Counted from the first letter of the stretch, positions 53,598 through 62,802 are shown. The stretch is 64,000 nucleotides of DNA from Marinithermofilum abyssi (GCF_014641195.1 NZ_BMHQ01000001.1:149199-213198), one strand, 5' to 3'. Numbers and translations are program-made. Notes: generated by a model from the sequence alone, not told the origin.

Positions 53598-54719
53598 ATG
53601 GTGTTGCCTAGTTACATCACTGATATCAGAAAGATACAGGAGATCCCGGAAGAAAAGCGAGAAAAACTAACCCAAATTACGGACAAATTTGTTTTTCGGT
53701 TAAATAACTACTATCTCTCTCTGATCAACTGGAATGATCCAAACGACCCCATTTATAAACTGATTATCCCCAACGAAGCTGAACTAGATGAGTATGGAAA
53801 GTGGGATGCTTCAGACGAACACATCAACTATGTCGCGCCCGGATGTCAGCACAAATATGACACGACCGCCTTGCTCGTAGTCTCAGAAGTGTGTGGAGCT
53901 TACTGTCGCTTCTGCTTCAGAAAACGTCTCTTTCGAAACGACATCCATGAAGCATCCCTAGATGTGGCTCCAGGTGTTGAATATATCCGGAAAAACCCAC
54001 AAATCAACAACGTTCTCCTCACCGGGGGCGACTCCCTGATCCTGGCTACACGGAAAATTCGGGGGATTTTAGAAAGATTAAGGGAAATTCCCCATGTAAA
54101 AATCATCCGCTTCGGGACCAAACTGCCTGCTTTCAATCCGATGCGGATTTACGAGGATAAAGAACTGATAGAGACACTGTCGGAATATTCCCTGCCCGAT
54201 TCAAGGATTCATGTCATGGCTCACTTTAACCACCCACGGGAGCTGACAGATCAGGCTTATCGGGCGATCGACGCACTGCAGCGAGCCGGAGTCGTCCTGG
54301 TCAACCAGACCCCGGTGTTGAAGGGGATTAACGACGATCCAGAAGTATTAGCCGAACTCCTTAACAAGCTATCTTGGGCCGGAGTGACTCCCTATTACTT
54401 TTTCCAAAACCGCCCTGTGGCCGGTAACGCCGGCTTCGTTCTCACTTTCCGGAAAGCCTACGAAGTGATCGAACAGGCCAAAGCCCGCACCTCCGGTCTC
54501 GGCAAGCGGGTCCGTTACTCGATGAGCCATTCGTCTGGTAAGATCGAAATTCTCGCGGTGGAGGGCGACAAGATTTACCTCAAGTACCATCAGGCTAGGA
54601 ACCCGGACTTCTACGGTAAATTCATGGTTTTCGACCTTCCGGAAAACGCGAGTTGGTTTGACGACCTACCAGGATCCGAGAAGGTTCTTGAAGCTCAATC
54701 ATTGGATACCAACGATTAA
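53598..54719 (+). CDS. KamA-like radical-SAM aminomutase family protein
   Basis: 373 residues from ATG 53598, after GGAGGG. The radical-SAM cluster motif CGAYCRFC has C99, C103 and C106, followed by FRKRLF as in lysine 2,3-aminomutases. NNVLLTGGDSL (the SGGD region), REIPHVKIIRFGTKLP and HFNHPRELT also fit. In true lysine 2,3-aminomutase the C-terminal half has the motif DAPGGGGK, whose Asp binds the lysine side chain; here the aligned motif is SHSSGK. So it is a family member with a different substrate. It lacks the long tetramer-forming N-terminal region of KamA. It lies between ATP-grasp genes. Confidence 0.8.
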   Translation: MVLPSYITDIRKIQEIPEEKREKLTQITDKFVFRLNNYYLSLINWNDPNDPIYKLIIPNEAELDEYGKWDASDEHINYVAPGCQHKYDTTALLVVSEVCGAYCRFCFRKRLFRNDIHEASLDVAPGVEYIRKNPQINNVLLTGGDSLILATRKIRGILERLREIPHVKIIRFGTKLPAFNPMRIYEDKELIETLSEYSLPDSRIHVMAHFNHPRELTDQAYRAIDALQRAGVVLVNQTPVLKGINDDPEVLAELLNKLSWAGVTPYYFFQNRPVAGNAGFVLTFRKAYEVIEQAKARTSGLGKRVRYSMSHSSGKIEILAVEGDKIYLKYHQARNPDFYGKFMVFDLPENASWFDDLPGSEKVLEAQSLDTND

Positions 54720-54751
54720 AAGGTAACTTGGTTACGGGAGCGACGGTTCAC

Positions 54752-54944
54752 GTTATCCGGACACTCCATCACCCCCGGAAGCAGGAGATCCCCTGATCAA
54801 TCTATTCGGTCAGGCCATCGGGGTCAACACCTTCGTCGTCTATCCCCCCAGTCGAAGCCCATCCCCATCGATGTGGGTAAACCACTTCATGATGGCGTCT
54901 CATTTAACAAAGGGGTCTTCTCGGTTTATTTGGAATCCCTTTGA
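54752..54944 (+). pseudogene. HtrA-like serine protease remnant
   Basis: Frame-shifted pieces match an HtrA protease: SITPGS (the segment before the catalytic GNSGGP), AGDPLINLFGQAIGVNTFVVYP, then in another frame KPIPIDVGKPLHDGVSF. The catalytic Ser motif is destroyed. Nothing of the N-terminal or PDZ parts is near. Confidence 0.6.
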
Positions 54945-54955
54945 TTCATTTCTCT

Positions 54956-54980
54956 AACGGCTCTTGTAGCCGTTTTTTTT
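54956..54980 (+). terminator. Terminator after the KamA-like gene and HtrA remnant
   Basis: AACGGCT and AGCCGTT around CTTGT, followed by eight T. Confidence 0.8.
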
Positions 54981-55165
54981 GTGCCCAGAATTCCCGAATG
55001 GCAAAGGCAGGTAGAGCTGTTAGCTTAAGCAAAGGTGTCCATGGCGATATGGAATCGGAAAGGATCCGACGGCAAATCCGCCTTTTTTAATCTCTCACTC
55101 AACTGTGAGCACACAATAGTAGAAAGCTTCATATATATATATTGTAAACAAACATAATAGAAGGA

Positions 55166-55546
55166 GTGAATAGATTTGGTAGTTATAAATGGAAGCTTTC
55201 CGGCTGGTTGGCCAGAGTATCCACAAACAACAAAGCCGTTACAAATTGGTCGAAAGGAGGAAAATTGGTTCCGTTGGGAAAGGTGCTGGCAGCAAACAAG
55301 CTGAATGAAACGGAAATATCCAGGGAATTGGCCAACTTGGCGCATCAAATCTCTCACACACTTGGATCCTATTATGGGATGCGGGTCTTAGGGGTGGATA
55401 TGGCGGTCGATAAAAAAGGTAAAGTATGGTTCATCGAAGCGAACACAAATCCGGTTGTGCGACGGTTGTTTAAGGATTTCGGGAACAAGCAAATGTACCA
55501 GAAAGTCCTTCACACTCAGAAGTATATTGAAGCGATGTATCAGTAG
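55166..55546 (+). pseudogene. N-terminally truncated YheC/YheD-family ATP-grasp gene
   Basis: 126 residues from GTG 55166. It matches only the C-terminal half of the next gene: KLSGWLARVSTNNKAVTNWSK against [21 protein letters not shown], and GVDMAVDKKGKVWFIEANTNP against [21 protein letters not shown]. The nucleotide-binding loop and substrate-facing half are missing. The metal-site residues survive, so a catalytically dead partner protein is possible, but a deleted duplicate is simpler. Confidence 0.75.
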
Positions 55547-55598
55547 TGTGGGTCAGCACCAGTCGGGATGTAAATTTCATAGAGAAGGAGGGTTTTGG

Positions 55599-56405
55599 TT
55601 GGCTGTTCAAAAGTATGTCTCCAATAAAATGAAATACAACAAAGTGCTCCTGAAGGATCCCTGGCTCTCCTCTTATGTTCCGAAAACCCTTTGGTTTTCT
55701 GTCACAGCATTGGAGGATATGCTAAAAGCTTATCCAGTAGTTTTTATTAAACCGAATTCTAACCACAAAGGGAACCAAATCATCCGGGTTAAAAGCACTC
55801 CACAGCAATGGGCTCAGTTCCGGGAGAAGTCATTCTATGAACTTCGCTACAGCTACAAAGAAGATGTAAAAACCTGCTCTTTGAAAGAAGTGATGAAAGA
55901 AGTCGTAAATGAGATCAACCCGAACAAAAAATATATTGTCCAACAAGGAATTGATTTGGCCACTTTCGATGGGTCACCCTTTGATCTACGGATCTTAATG
56001 CATAAACCGGGGGAAAGATGGCAAATCTCTGGATGGTTGGCTCGAGTGGCAAAAAAGGACCAGATTGTAACCAACCATATCAGAGGAGCCAAAGTCCTGC
56101 CGTTAGACCAAGCACTGAAAGATAATGGGCATGTGAATATTGTCGATCTGACGATGAAGCTGGGTGATCTGGCTCAACGAATTTCTCTCGCGCTTGGATC
56201 TTATTTTGACTTACGAATTTTGGCTCTGGATATGGCTGTCGATAATGATGGGAATTTGTGGTTTATTGAAATGAATTCATCCCCTATGTTCCGAAAAATG
56301 TTCAAAGAGTTAAAAAACAAGGAAATGTATGCCAACATCATCAGTACACGCAATTACATTTTAAAGAAATATAAACGCACCCATCCTAAGAAGAAGGTGA
56401 AATAA
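55599..56405 (+). CDS. YheC/YheD-family ATP-grasp protein
   Basis: 268 residues from TTG 55599, 7 nt after AAGGAGG; the open frame upstream overlaps the truncated copy and is not family-like. ATP-grasp features: [15 protein letters not shown] (nucleotide loop, about 48-62), [20 protein letters not shown], and [18 protein letters not shown]. Its stop overlaps the panD start (TAATG), so the two were translationally coupled. It is the closest relative of the preceding truncated copy. Confidence 0.83.
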   Translation: MAVQKYVSNKMKYNKVLLKDPWLSSYVPKTLWFSVTALEDMLKAYPVVFIKPNSNHKGNQIIRVKSTPQQWAQFREKSFYELRYSYKEDVKTCSLKEVMKEVVNEINPNKKYIVQQGIDLATFDGSPFDLRILMHKPGERWQISGWLARVAKKDQIVTNHIRGAKVLPLDQALKDNGHVNIVDLTMKLGDLAQRISLALGSYFDLRILALDMAVDNDGNLWFIEMNSSPMFRKMFKELKNKEMYANIISTRNYILKKYKRTHPKKKVK

Positions 56406-56789
56406 TGCTTTTGACGGTGATGAAATCAAAGATCCACCGGGCGACAGTGACGGAATCGAACCTGAACTATGTGGGGAGTGTCACCATTGACGAGGAGATC
56501 ATGGAAAAAGTAAATATTCTCCCAACGAAAAGGTTCAGATCGTGAACAACAATAATGGGCCCGTTTGGAAACATATGTCATCTCCGGACCCCGAGGCAGC
56601 GGGGTCATCTGTTTAAACGGAGCAGCTGCACGCCTGGTTCACCTGGCGATATCGTGATTATTATTTCCTATGTCATGCTGGAGGAAGTTGAGGCAAAAGC
56701 TTTCAGCCCCCCGGGTGGCCGTCATGGGAGAAGGAAACAAGATCAAGGAAATGCTGGTGAAGGAAATTGCCAAGACAGAAAAGCCCTGA
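56405..56789 (+). pseudogene. panD: Aspartate 1-decarboxylase, disrupted by single-base indels
   Basis: Following the frames gives an almost complete PanD of about 127 residues: [22 protein letters not shown] with the Gly-Ser self-cleavage site, [17 protein letters not shown] and [20 protein letters not shown]. Four one-base changes break it, near 56524, 56557, 56642 and 56708, all at short runs of the same base. PanD makes beta-alanine from aspartate through a pyruvoyl group. It overlaps the ATP-grasp stop and is followed by a terminator. With so little other damage this is a recent pseudogene or a sequence with run-length errors. Confidence 0.85.
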
Positions 56790-56796
56790 AACAAGA

Positions 56797-56831
56797 ACGA
56801 TCGGTGTCACATTGGAGTGCCACCGATCGTT
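56797..56831. terminator. Terminator after panD, shared with minJ
   Basis: AACGATCGGTG and CACCGATCGTT, an 11-bp perfect stem, then TTTTTTG on the plus strand. The minus strand also ends in T residues, so it may serve minJ. Confidence 0.85.
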
Positions 56832-56862
56832 TTTTGTTCCGGTGCAAGACCGTCCATCTTGC

Positions 56863-58038
56863 CTATACCGCTTCCTCCGCTTTTTCCTCCTTGGAAGTGC
56901 GGCACCATCGCTTCACCGGACCGGGTTCGGGGGCTGCCACAATGCCGAGATGAGGCGGGTCCCCTTCATACATGGAGCGCTGGGCCAATTTGGCTTCCCC
57001 GTGGACATCCAGTCCCTCCATTTTGCAAAAGGCGGGAGACTTGTCCAGGCTTTCCCGCAACTCTTCCAGTGTCGACACCTCCGCTCCATTGACCCGCAAA
57101 ACTGTTTCCCCCGGCTTCCATCCCATTTCCTCTGCAGGGGTATGAGGAAGTACGGCCCATACTTTCAGCCCTTGCTCCACTTTTGCATAGAGAGGGGTGC
57201 GGTGCCGTTCACGAAACCGGCCTATCACATGAATCGCTTCGTGCCCGGCGAGGCAGTAACCGGCGGCCAACCATACGCCGGGCTTCCAAACCATCGACAC
57301 CCCGGTAAGCACGGCCAAGGTCAGGGCGTAGAAAAATACGAAGGAAGACGAGCGCCGCTTTTGCTGCAAGGGCTGCCGAGACAAGTTGAGACGGGAGTAT
57401 CCCGTCAAGACGGGAAGCGGCAGCCAACCGGCCGCTGTCTGCACGACCATGGGGATGGGCCAGATTTTGCACCACAGGTAACCCCCCACCCGCTGGCCGT
57501 TCACATCTTTTGCGACCACCGGGGTGCTTCCCGCTTCGCCATCGATCCGAACCAACAGCCACTCTACCATATGCAGGAGCGCTACCAGCCACAGCCAATT
57601 CAGCACCGGATATTCCCGAAGCAGGCCGGCCAGCAACTCTCCTGTGCCGGAAAGCGTTCCAGCGGGCAGCTCCCGTATGACCAGACTGAGCAGACTGATC
57701 AAACCGACGGCATACGAAAGACAGGCAAAGCGCAATCGGAAACACGCCAGGCACAATGTAACCACCCATAACCAGGCCACATCCACCAAACGAAACGGCA
57801 GACTGATGAAAGAAAATCCCCAGGATAACAGCAACCCGGCGACGGCCCCTTCTGCCAATATGCGCAACAACAAGGGAGTCGGCGGATGGAGATGCTTACC
57901 GAACCGCATATGTTCCCGCAGGCTTTTCCATCCAACCTGCCAGGCGACGAGAATCACCGCTGCCAGCCAAAACGGGTGTACCAAAAGCAGCTTCCAGGAC
58001 TCCAAAGGCATTTTCCATAATGCCAGAGCAAACTCCAA
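56863..58038 (-). CDS. minJ: MinJ-like membrane protein with PDZ domain
   Basis: 391 residues from TTG 58038, after AGGAGGG. The first 290 residues have about seven hydrophobic helices; the C-terminal 90 residues are a PDZ domain (LKVWAVLPHTPAEEMGWKPGETVLRVNGAEV). MinJ (YvjD) of B. subtilis bridges DivIVA and MinD at division sites, is of this size and architecture, and lies beside ctpB and ftsEX there too. Identity rests on architecture and gene order. Confidence 0.82.
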   Translation of the reverse strand: MEFALALWKMPLESWKLLLVHPFWLAAVILVAWQVGWKSLREHMRFGKHLHPPTPLLLRILAEGAVAGLLLSWGFSFISLPFRLVDVAWLWVVTLCLACFRLRFACLSYAVGLISLLSLVIRELPAGTLSGTGELLAGLLREYPVLNWLWLVALLHMVEWLLVRIDGEAGSTPVVAKDVNGQRVGGYLWCKIWPIPMVVQTAAGWLPLPVLTGYSRLNLSRQPLQQKRRSSSFVFFYALTLAVLTGVSMVWKPGVWLAAGYCLAGHEAIHVIGRFRERHRTPLYAKVEQGLKVWAVLPHTPAEEMGWKPGETVLRVNGAEVSTLEELRESLDKSPAFCKMEGLDVHGEAKLAQRSMYEGDPPHLGIVAAPEPGPVKRWCRTSKEEKAEEAV

Positions 58039-58070
58039 TCTGATCCCTCCTGATCAGGAAAACACAAAAG

Positions 58071-58103
58071 TGAAACCCACGGCACGGTATGTCGTGGGTT
58101 TCA
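58071..58103 (-). terminator. Terminator of ctpB
   Basis: TGAAACCCACG and CGTGGGTTTCA around an 11-nt loop, followed by CTTTTG on the minus strand. Confidence 0.7.
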
Positions 58104-58132
58104 TCTTCGACAAGGGAAACCAACTTCCTGCA

Positions 58133-59596
58133 TTACTTCATGTTCTTTTTCAGCGTCTCGATAGCCACCCGCAGTTGCAGATCGCTTTCCGGTTTGCGAA
58201 GCGTGGAGAGGAATTTCTCCTGCAGCTTCATAGCGGTCTTTTTGTCCACTACGCCGGTGACGGGCAAGTTGTTCGTTTTCTGGAATGCCTTGACTGCCGT
58301 TTCCGTCTGGGCGCTGAAGTACCCGTCTTTCCGGTCGGTTCGGAAGCCGATAGCATCCAGGACCAGCTGCAAATTCCGCACGTCATCGGAAGCCATATCC
58401 CTTTTCAGGGGTTTTTCCGCTTGCGGCGGAGTGGCTTTGTAATAATCCGGAAGCTTCACTTTCACATCCGGCGTCACACCCTTTTTGTGGATCCAGTTTC
58501 CTTTGGGTGTCAGCCATTTGGCCATGGTCAGCTTGATGTTGCTGCCGTCGGCGAAGTCTTCCGCCGTCTGAACCGTTCCTTTTCCGAAGCTTTGCTGCCC
58601 CACGACCGGATACCCTCCGGACTCCTTCAGAGCGGCAGCCAGAATTTCCGAAGCGCTGGCACTGCCCTTATCTGTCACCACTACAATCGGGTACGGCTTT
58701 TTGCCTTCCAGTTTGGATTGGTATTTTAACCGGTTACCGGCTTTATCTTCCGTCATCATGATCGTTTTCTTGTGGGGCACCAGTTGTTCCGAGATTTTTA
58801 GGACCGATGGCAGCAGTCCGCCCGGGTTCCCCCGAACGTCGATGACGAGACCTTTCATCCCTTGGTCTTCCAGCTTATTCAGGGCTTTTTCAAAATCTTT
58901 GGCGGTATCGGTGGAGAACTGGGTGATTTCGATCTTGCCAACTTTCCCCTCCAACATCTTGCTTCGCACCGTCTCAATCGGGATCTCGTCCCGGATCACC
59001 GTGATTTTCATAATCGAATCATGTCCGGGCCGAACCACTTGCAGGTGGGCTTTGGAACCCTTCGGTCCTTTGATTTTGGATACCGCTTCGTTCAGGCTCA
59101 TCCCTTCCAGACTTTTTCCGTTCACTTTTATGATCTGGTCGTCGGGGCGAAGCCCGGCTTTTTCCGCCGGAGAGTCCTTAAACGGCGATACAATGGTCAC
59201 CCGGCCGTTTTTCAGCGTGACTTCTGCACCGATCCCCTGGAAGGAGGACTCCAGGGTGGAATGGAACTGTTCCGCCGTCTTTTTATCCATATAAGCGGAG
59301 TAAGGGTCATCCAAGGCTTCCACCATTCCATGGATGGCCCCGTCCACCAGCTTCTGATCCGATACGCCATGGATATAGCGTCCTTTGATCAAGGCATACG
59401 CCTGTTTCAGTTTGTCCATGTTGTCCTCCAGGCCTTGTGCGTCTTCAGCCGGAGGCAGGGCTCCCGTCAACAAGGGGGACGACCCCGTCACGATCGATAA
59501 AAGACCGCCGTTTCCTACCACCATCGCCGTGGTCACACTGCTCAGCACGACGGACAACACGACTAATAATGCAGCGGTTCTTCCGCGCAGATACAT
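58133..59596 (-). CDS. ctpB: C-terminal processing protease (CtpB type) with peptidoglycan-binding domain
   Basis: 487 residues from ATG 59596, after AAAGGTGG. An N-terminal membrane anchor (about 8-28) is followed by a PDZ domain (about 105-190, FQGIGAEVTLKNGRVTIVSPFKDSPAEKAG), the S41 protease domain (VIDVRGNPGGLL and the catalytic Ser in DKGSASASEIL with Lys in FGKGTVQ) and a C-terminal peptidoglycan-binding domain (after residue 400, DVRNLQLVLDAIGF). In B. subtilis CtpB cuts SpoIVFA in the sigma-K checkpoint. Extracytoplasmic. Confidence 0.93.
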   Translation of the reverse strand: MYLRGRTAALLVVLSVVLSSVTTAMVVGNGGLLSIVTGSSPLLTGALPPAEDAQGLEDNMDKLKQAYALIKGRYIHGVSDQKLVDGAIHGMVEALDDPYSAYMDKKTAEQFHSTLESSFQGIGAEVTLKNGRVTIVSPFKDSPAEKAGLRPDDQIIKVNGKSLEGMSLNEAVSKIKGPKGSKAHLQVVRPGHDSIMKITVIRDEIPIETVRSKMLEGKVGKIEITQFSTDTAKDFEKALNKLEDQGMKGLVIDVRGNPGGLLPSVLKISEQLVPHKKTIMMTEDKAGNRLKYQSKLEGKKPYPIVVVTDKGSASASEILAAALKESGGYPVVGQQSFGKGTVQTAEDFADGSNIKLTMAKWLTPKGNWIHKKGVTPDVKVKLPDYYKATPPQAEKPLKRDMASDDVRNLQLVLDAIGFRTDRKDGYFSAQTETAVKAFQKTNNLPVTGVVDKKTAMKLQEKFLSTLRKPESDLQLRVAIETLKKNMK

Positions 59597-59797
59597 ATAT
59601 ACACCACCTTTGGTCCGTCTGCCCCATCGCGATGACCGATCCGCTTGTGTCTAATCCCGACGGGTAATTTGTCTCGTTTTGTGCAATTGATCATATTTAG
59701 CCATTGATCTTATTTATATGTGAAAAGGGACAACGTTATTATACGCTTTCACTCTAGCAAAGATCTCCCCGTTTCACAAGAAAGGGAAATGGGACAG

Positions 59798-59835
59798 AGG
59801 CCAATGTGCTCCCCGAGGGGAACGGACATTGGCCT
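59798..59835 (-). terminator. Hairpin after the M23 peptidase gene
   Basis: AGGCCAATGT and ACATTGGCCT around a loop holding its own CCCC/GGGG. Only a weak U-run follows, so termination is not certain. Confidence 0.5.
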
Positions 59836-59868
59836 CCTGCCTTTCATGGTCAGAACTTTTATTCAAGA

Positions 59869-61002
59869 TCACTTGAAGTACGGTATGGGGTCGGTGTGAT
59901 TGCCGTTTTTCAATACTTCCACGTGAAGATGGGGTCCCGTAGACCAGCCGTTGTTGCCGATCCGCGCAATCGTTTGACCGCGGGATACCTTTTGCCCCAC
60001 TTTCACCGATACGTCCTGGGGATACATGTGTGCATAAAGGGTAGCCAGTCCGCCCCCGTGAGAGATGATCACGATATAACCATATCCCTTGGCTGGCCGG
60101 GATTCGATCACGGTCCCGTCTTCCGCAGCATGGATGGGGGTACCCATCGATCCGGCAAGATCGATCCCTGTGTGCATCCGGTACTGCTTGCGAACAGGAT
60201 GATAGCGCATGCCGTAACCGTCGGTCATTCTGGCTCCGGTGACCGGCCAATAAAATTTGCCGCCGGCGTGATCCACATCCTCAGAAGCCTTCTCTTTTCG
60301 GGCTTCCGCTGCTGCCTGTTTACGCAGAAAATCCCGAATCCGACGCTTCTCCTCGTTGTTAGCTGCCTCCAGGTCCTTTTGCTTCGCTTTCAAGGCAGAC
60401 AAATCCTTTTCATATTCGGCATACTCTTTGGTTAAACGAGCGTGGATCTTTTCTGCCTTTTCCGCCTTTTCCTTCTCTTCTTGCAAAAGGACTTCGATCT
60501 CCTTCTTCTCCTCGGCAAGGAACTTTTGATCCGTTTTATAGTTCTGTATCAGGATCTTGTCCCGCTTCGTGATCAGCCGGATAAACTCCAGCCGACTCAG
60601 GAAATCACTGAAGGAGTCCGCTTGCAACAACGTATCGAGATAAAACATTTCACCCTGTTGATACAATGTGCGGATCCGGTCGTTAAACAAAATCCGCTGC
60701 TGCCGGATCTGCCGCTCCTTGTTGAGCAGCTGTTCCTTTTTGCGCTTCAATTTTTCCCCAGTATCGTACACACTTTGGTTGAGCTTCTCCAGCTCACCCT
60801 TCATCCGGCTCAATTCGGCAAAAGCGGCTTCCTTCTCTTCCAGCGTCGCTTGCTTTTCCTTTTCGAGCCGCTGGATCTCCTTGTCCCTTTTCTTCACCCG
60901 CTCCCGCTGATCATCCAACGCATCGGCAAAAGAGATGGCGGGGGAAAAACCGGCCATCCACAGCGACAGAACCGTTACCCCCGCCCAGATCTTTCTTTTC
61001 AC
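59869..61002 (-). CDS. EnvC/PcsB-like M23 peptidase with coiled coil
   Basis: 377 residues from GTG 61002, after GAGGAGGAT. Signal peptide (KIWAGVTVLSLWMAGFSPAIS, cut near residue 26), then a long coiled coil (about 30-235), then an M23 endopeptidase domain with the zinc ligands HTGIDL and HLHVEV. Position after ftsEX and the coiled coil fit the FtsEX-activated peptidoglycan hydrolase group, though B. subtilis uses CwlO instead. Confidence 0.88.
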   Translation of the reverse strand: MKRKIWAGVTVLSLWMAGFSPAISFADALDDQRERVKKRDKEIQRLEKEKQATLEEKEAAFAELSRMKGELEKLNQSVYDTGEKLKRKKEQLLNKERQIRQQRILFNDRIRTLYQQGEMFYLDTLLQADSFSDFLSRLEFIRLITKRDKILIQNYKTDQKFLAEEKKEIEVLLQEEKEKAEKAEKIHARLTKEYAEYEKDLSALKAKQKDLEAANNEEKRRIRDFLRKQAAAEARKEKASEDVDHAGGKFYWPVTGARMTDGYGMRYHPVRKQYRMHTGIDLAGSMGTPIHAAEDGTVIESRPAKGYGYIVIISHGGGLATLYAHMYPQDVSVKVGQKVSRGQTIARIGNNGWSTGPHLHVEVLKNGNHTDPIPYFK

Positions 61003-61043
61003 TCCATCCTCCTCCTGTCATCACCCGCTGATCGGGCGTTTCA

Positions 61044-61940
61044 TCATACACGCAGGAATCGACGGATGGATATGAGACTGCCCCAGACACCGATCATCAC
61101 GCCTAACAATGTTGTCAAACCCGCCACGTAGAAGGAGAGCGGCCACATACCCATCAGTTTGAAAAAGCTGTACGCATTGTTGGCTTCCAAGATGTTCACA
61201 ACGGCGTTGTATCCGACCAACACGACCGTCACGGGAACGATAGCTCCCAAAATCCCGATGACCCCGCCTTCGATGAAGAACGGCCACCGGATAAACCAGT
61301 TGCTGGCACCCACCAACCGCATGATCTCGATCTCCCGGCGACGGGCAAAAATGGTCAGCTTGATGGTATTGGAGATGAGGAAGGCGGCCAAAGCTGCCAG
61401 ACCCAGCCCGAACACTAACACCATATTACGTACCCAGCTGGACAGGCCCAACAGCTTGTCCGTCACCCCTTCACCATATTCCGTATGGTCGATAAGCCTG
61501 TAATTTTGGTCGATCTTCTTGGCCAATCGTTCCGTTTGCTGCGGATTTTTTGCTTCAATGACGAAGGTATCCGGCAGGGGATTGTCTTCCTCCAGCCCGG
61601 ACAGGAAGTGGGCATCATCACCCCATTGGGCCTTCATCTGTTTCAAGCCTTCTTCTTTCGGAACGAAGGTCACTTTTTTTACTTCCGGCTCTTTTTCAAG
61701 CTGCCCCTTCAGCTGGTCAATATCATCATCGGTAGCCGACACGCTGACAGATGCCCGGATGGCTACCTGCTTGTCCAACTCCGATGCGAGGTAGTTGATA
61801 TTGAACGCAAACACCAGAAAGATCCCAAAAATCAGAAGCGTCACCGCTACGGCACTGCAAGCAGCGAATACCATCCACGTGTTTCGCCTCAAACTGTTGA
61901 TCGCTTCTCGCGTGTGACGAATCATTGTATCAATCTTCAT
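61044..61940 (-). CDS. ftsX: Cell-division ABC transporter, membrane subunit
   Basis: 298 residues from ATG 61940, 11 nt inside ftsE, with GGGGGAGT upstream. Four helices: one near residue 25-45, an extracellular domain to about 160 (VSATDDDIDQLKGQLEKEPEV, WGDDAHFLSGLEEDNPLP), then three more. FTSX motif IKLTIFARRREIEIMRLVGAS is present. It carries signals from FtsE to periplasmic/cell-wall hydrolases. Confidence 0.95.
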   Translation of the reverse strand: MKIDTMIRHTREAINSLRRNTWMVFAACSAVAVTLLIFGIFLVFAFNINYLASELDKQVAIRASVSVSATDDDIDQLKGQLEKEPEVKKVTFVPKEEGLKQMKAQWGDDAHFLSGLEEDNPLPDTFVIEAKNPQQTERLAKKIDQNYRLIDHTEYGEGVTDKLLGLSSWVRNMVLVFGLGLAALAAFLISNTIKLTIFARRREIEIMRLVGASNWFIRWPFFIEGGVIGILGAIVPVTVVLVGYNAVVNILEANNAYSFFKLMGMWPLSFYVAGLTTLLGVMIGVWGSLISIRRFLRV

Positions 61941-62616
61941 AACCATACTCCCCCTGCTCCTCGTCACGGACAATGACACCTTGTTCGACGGCGATCACCC
62001 GCTTGCGCATGGTGTTTACAATCTCTTTGTTGTGCGTGGCCATTACGACGGTGGTTCCGCGAGAGTTGATCTCCTCGAGCAAATACATGATGTCCCAGGA
62101 GTTTTCGGGGTCGAGGTTTCCCGTAGGCTCGTCGGCAATCAGAAAGCTGGGGTTGTTCACCATCGCCCGTGCGATGGACACCCGCTGCTGCTCACCGCCG
62201 GAGAGCTGGGACGGATACGCATTCATCCGGTCGTACAAGCCGACCAGCTCCAGCATCTCGTGCACCCGGCGCTTGATCTTCCGTTTGGGCGCTTCGACGG
62301 CTTCCATGGCAAAGGCGACATTTTCATATGCCGTCATATTGGGCAACAGTTTATAGTCTTGGAAAACGACACCGATATTCCGGCGCAGGTAGGGAATTTT
62401 CCAGTCCCGTACCCGTTTGACGTTCACTCCGTTGATAAGGATCACGCCGTGGGTCGGTTTTTCTTCCCGGTACATCAGCTTGATGAACGTACTTTTCCCT
62501 GCACCGCTGGGACCGACGACATAAACAAATTCACCCTGATCGATCTTGACATTGATGCCGTTCAGGGCTTTTACACCGTTTTTGTACACTTTGTAGACAT
62601 CGTGCATTTCGATCAC
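61930..62616 (-). CDS. ftsE: Cell-division ATP-binding protein
   Basis: 228 residues (family length) from GTG 62616, after GAAGGTGAT. Walker [10 protein letters not shown], signature [14 protein letters not shown], Walker [14 protein letters not shown] and H-loop THN are present. Partner of FtsX; needed for entry into sporulation in B. subtilis. Confidence 0.96.
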   Translation of the reverse strand: MIEMHDVYKVYKNGVKALNGINVKIDQGEFVYVVGPSGAGKSTFIKLMYREEKPTHGVILINGVNVKRVRDWKIPYLRRNIGVVFQDYKLLPNMTAYENVAFAMEAVEAPKRKIKRRVHEMLELVGLYDRMNAYPSQLSGGEQQRVSIARAMVNNPSFLIADEPTGNLDPENSWDIMYLLEEINSRGTTVVMATHNKEIVNTMRKRVIAVEQGVIVRDEEQGEYGYED

Positions 62617-62734
62617 AATATCACCTTCGTATGCCAGTGTGGATTTCCACAAGAAGTCGATGAATGAAAGCAAACGAACGAAAAAATAAGTGCTTTGGTC
62701 AAATTTTTCCTTTTTTAAGCCAGCGTTCTTTTCT

Positions 62735-62743
62735 ATTATATCA
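62735..62743 (-). promoter_or_regulatory. Promoter of ftsEX
   Basis: Extended -10 TGATATAAT on the minus strand about 120 nt before ftsE; -35 region poor. Confidence 0.4.
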
Positions 62744-62802
62744 TCTCCCCGGAATTTTCCCAGAGAGATTCATAGAATGTCGACAAATGACAACAAGAGA
62801 AA

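Larger units (their letters stand above)
54720..55165. other. Gap with HtrA remnant and terminator
   Basis: After the remnant and terminator, 54981-55165 has a TATATATATATATTG run and an AAGGAGTG site ahead of the truncated ATP-grasp gene. Confidence 0.4.

Noticed and set aside
53265-53599. Minus-strand open frames before the KamA-like gene
   Set aside because: Two overlapping short frames without binding sites or recognisable sequence; more likely decayed DNA.
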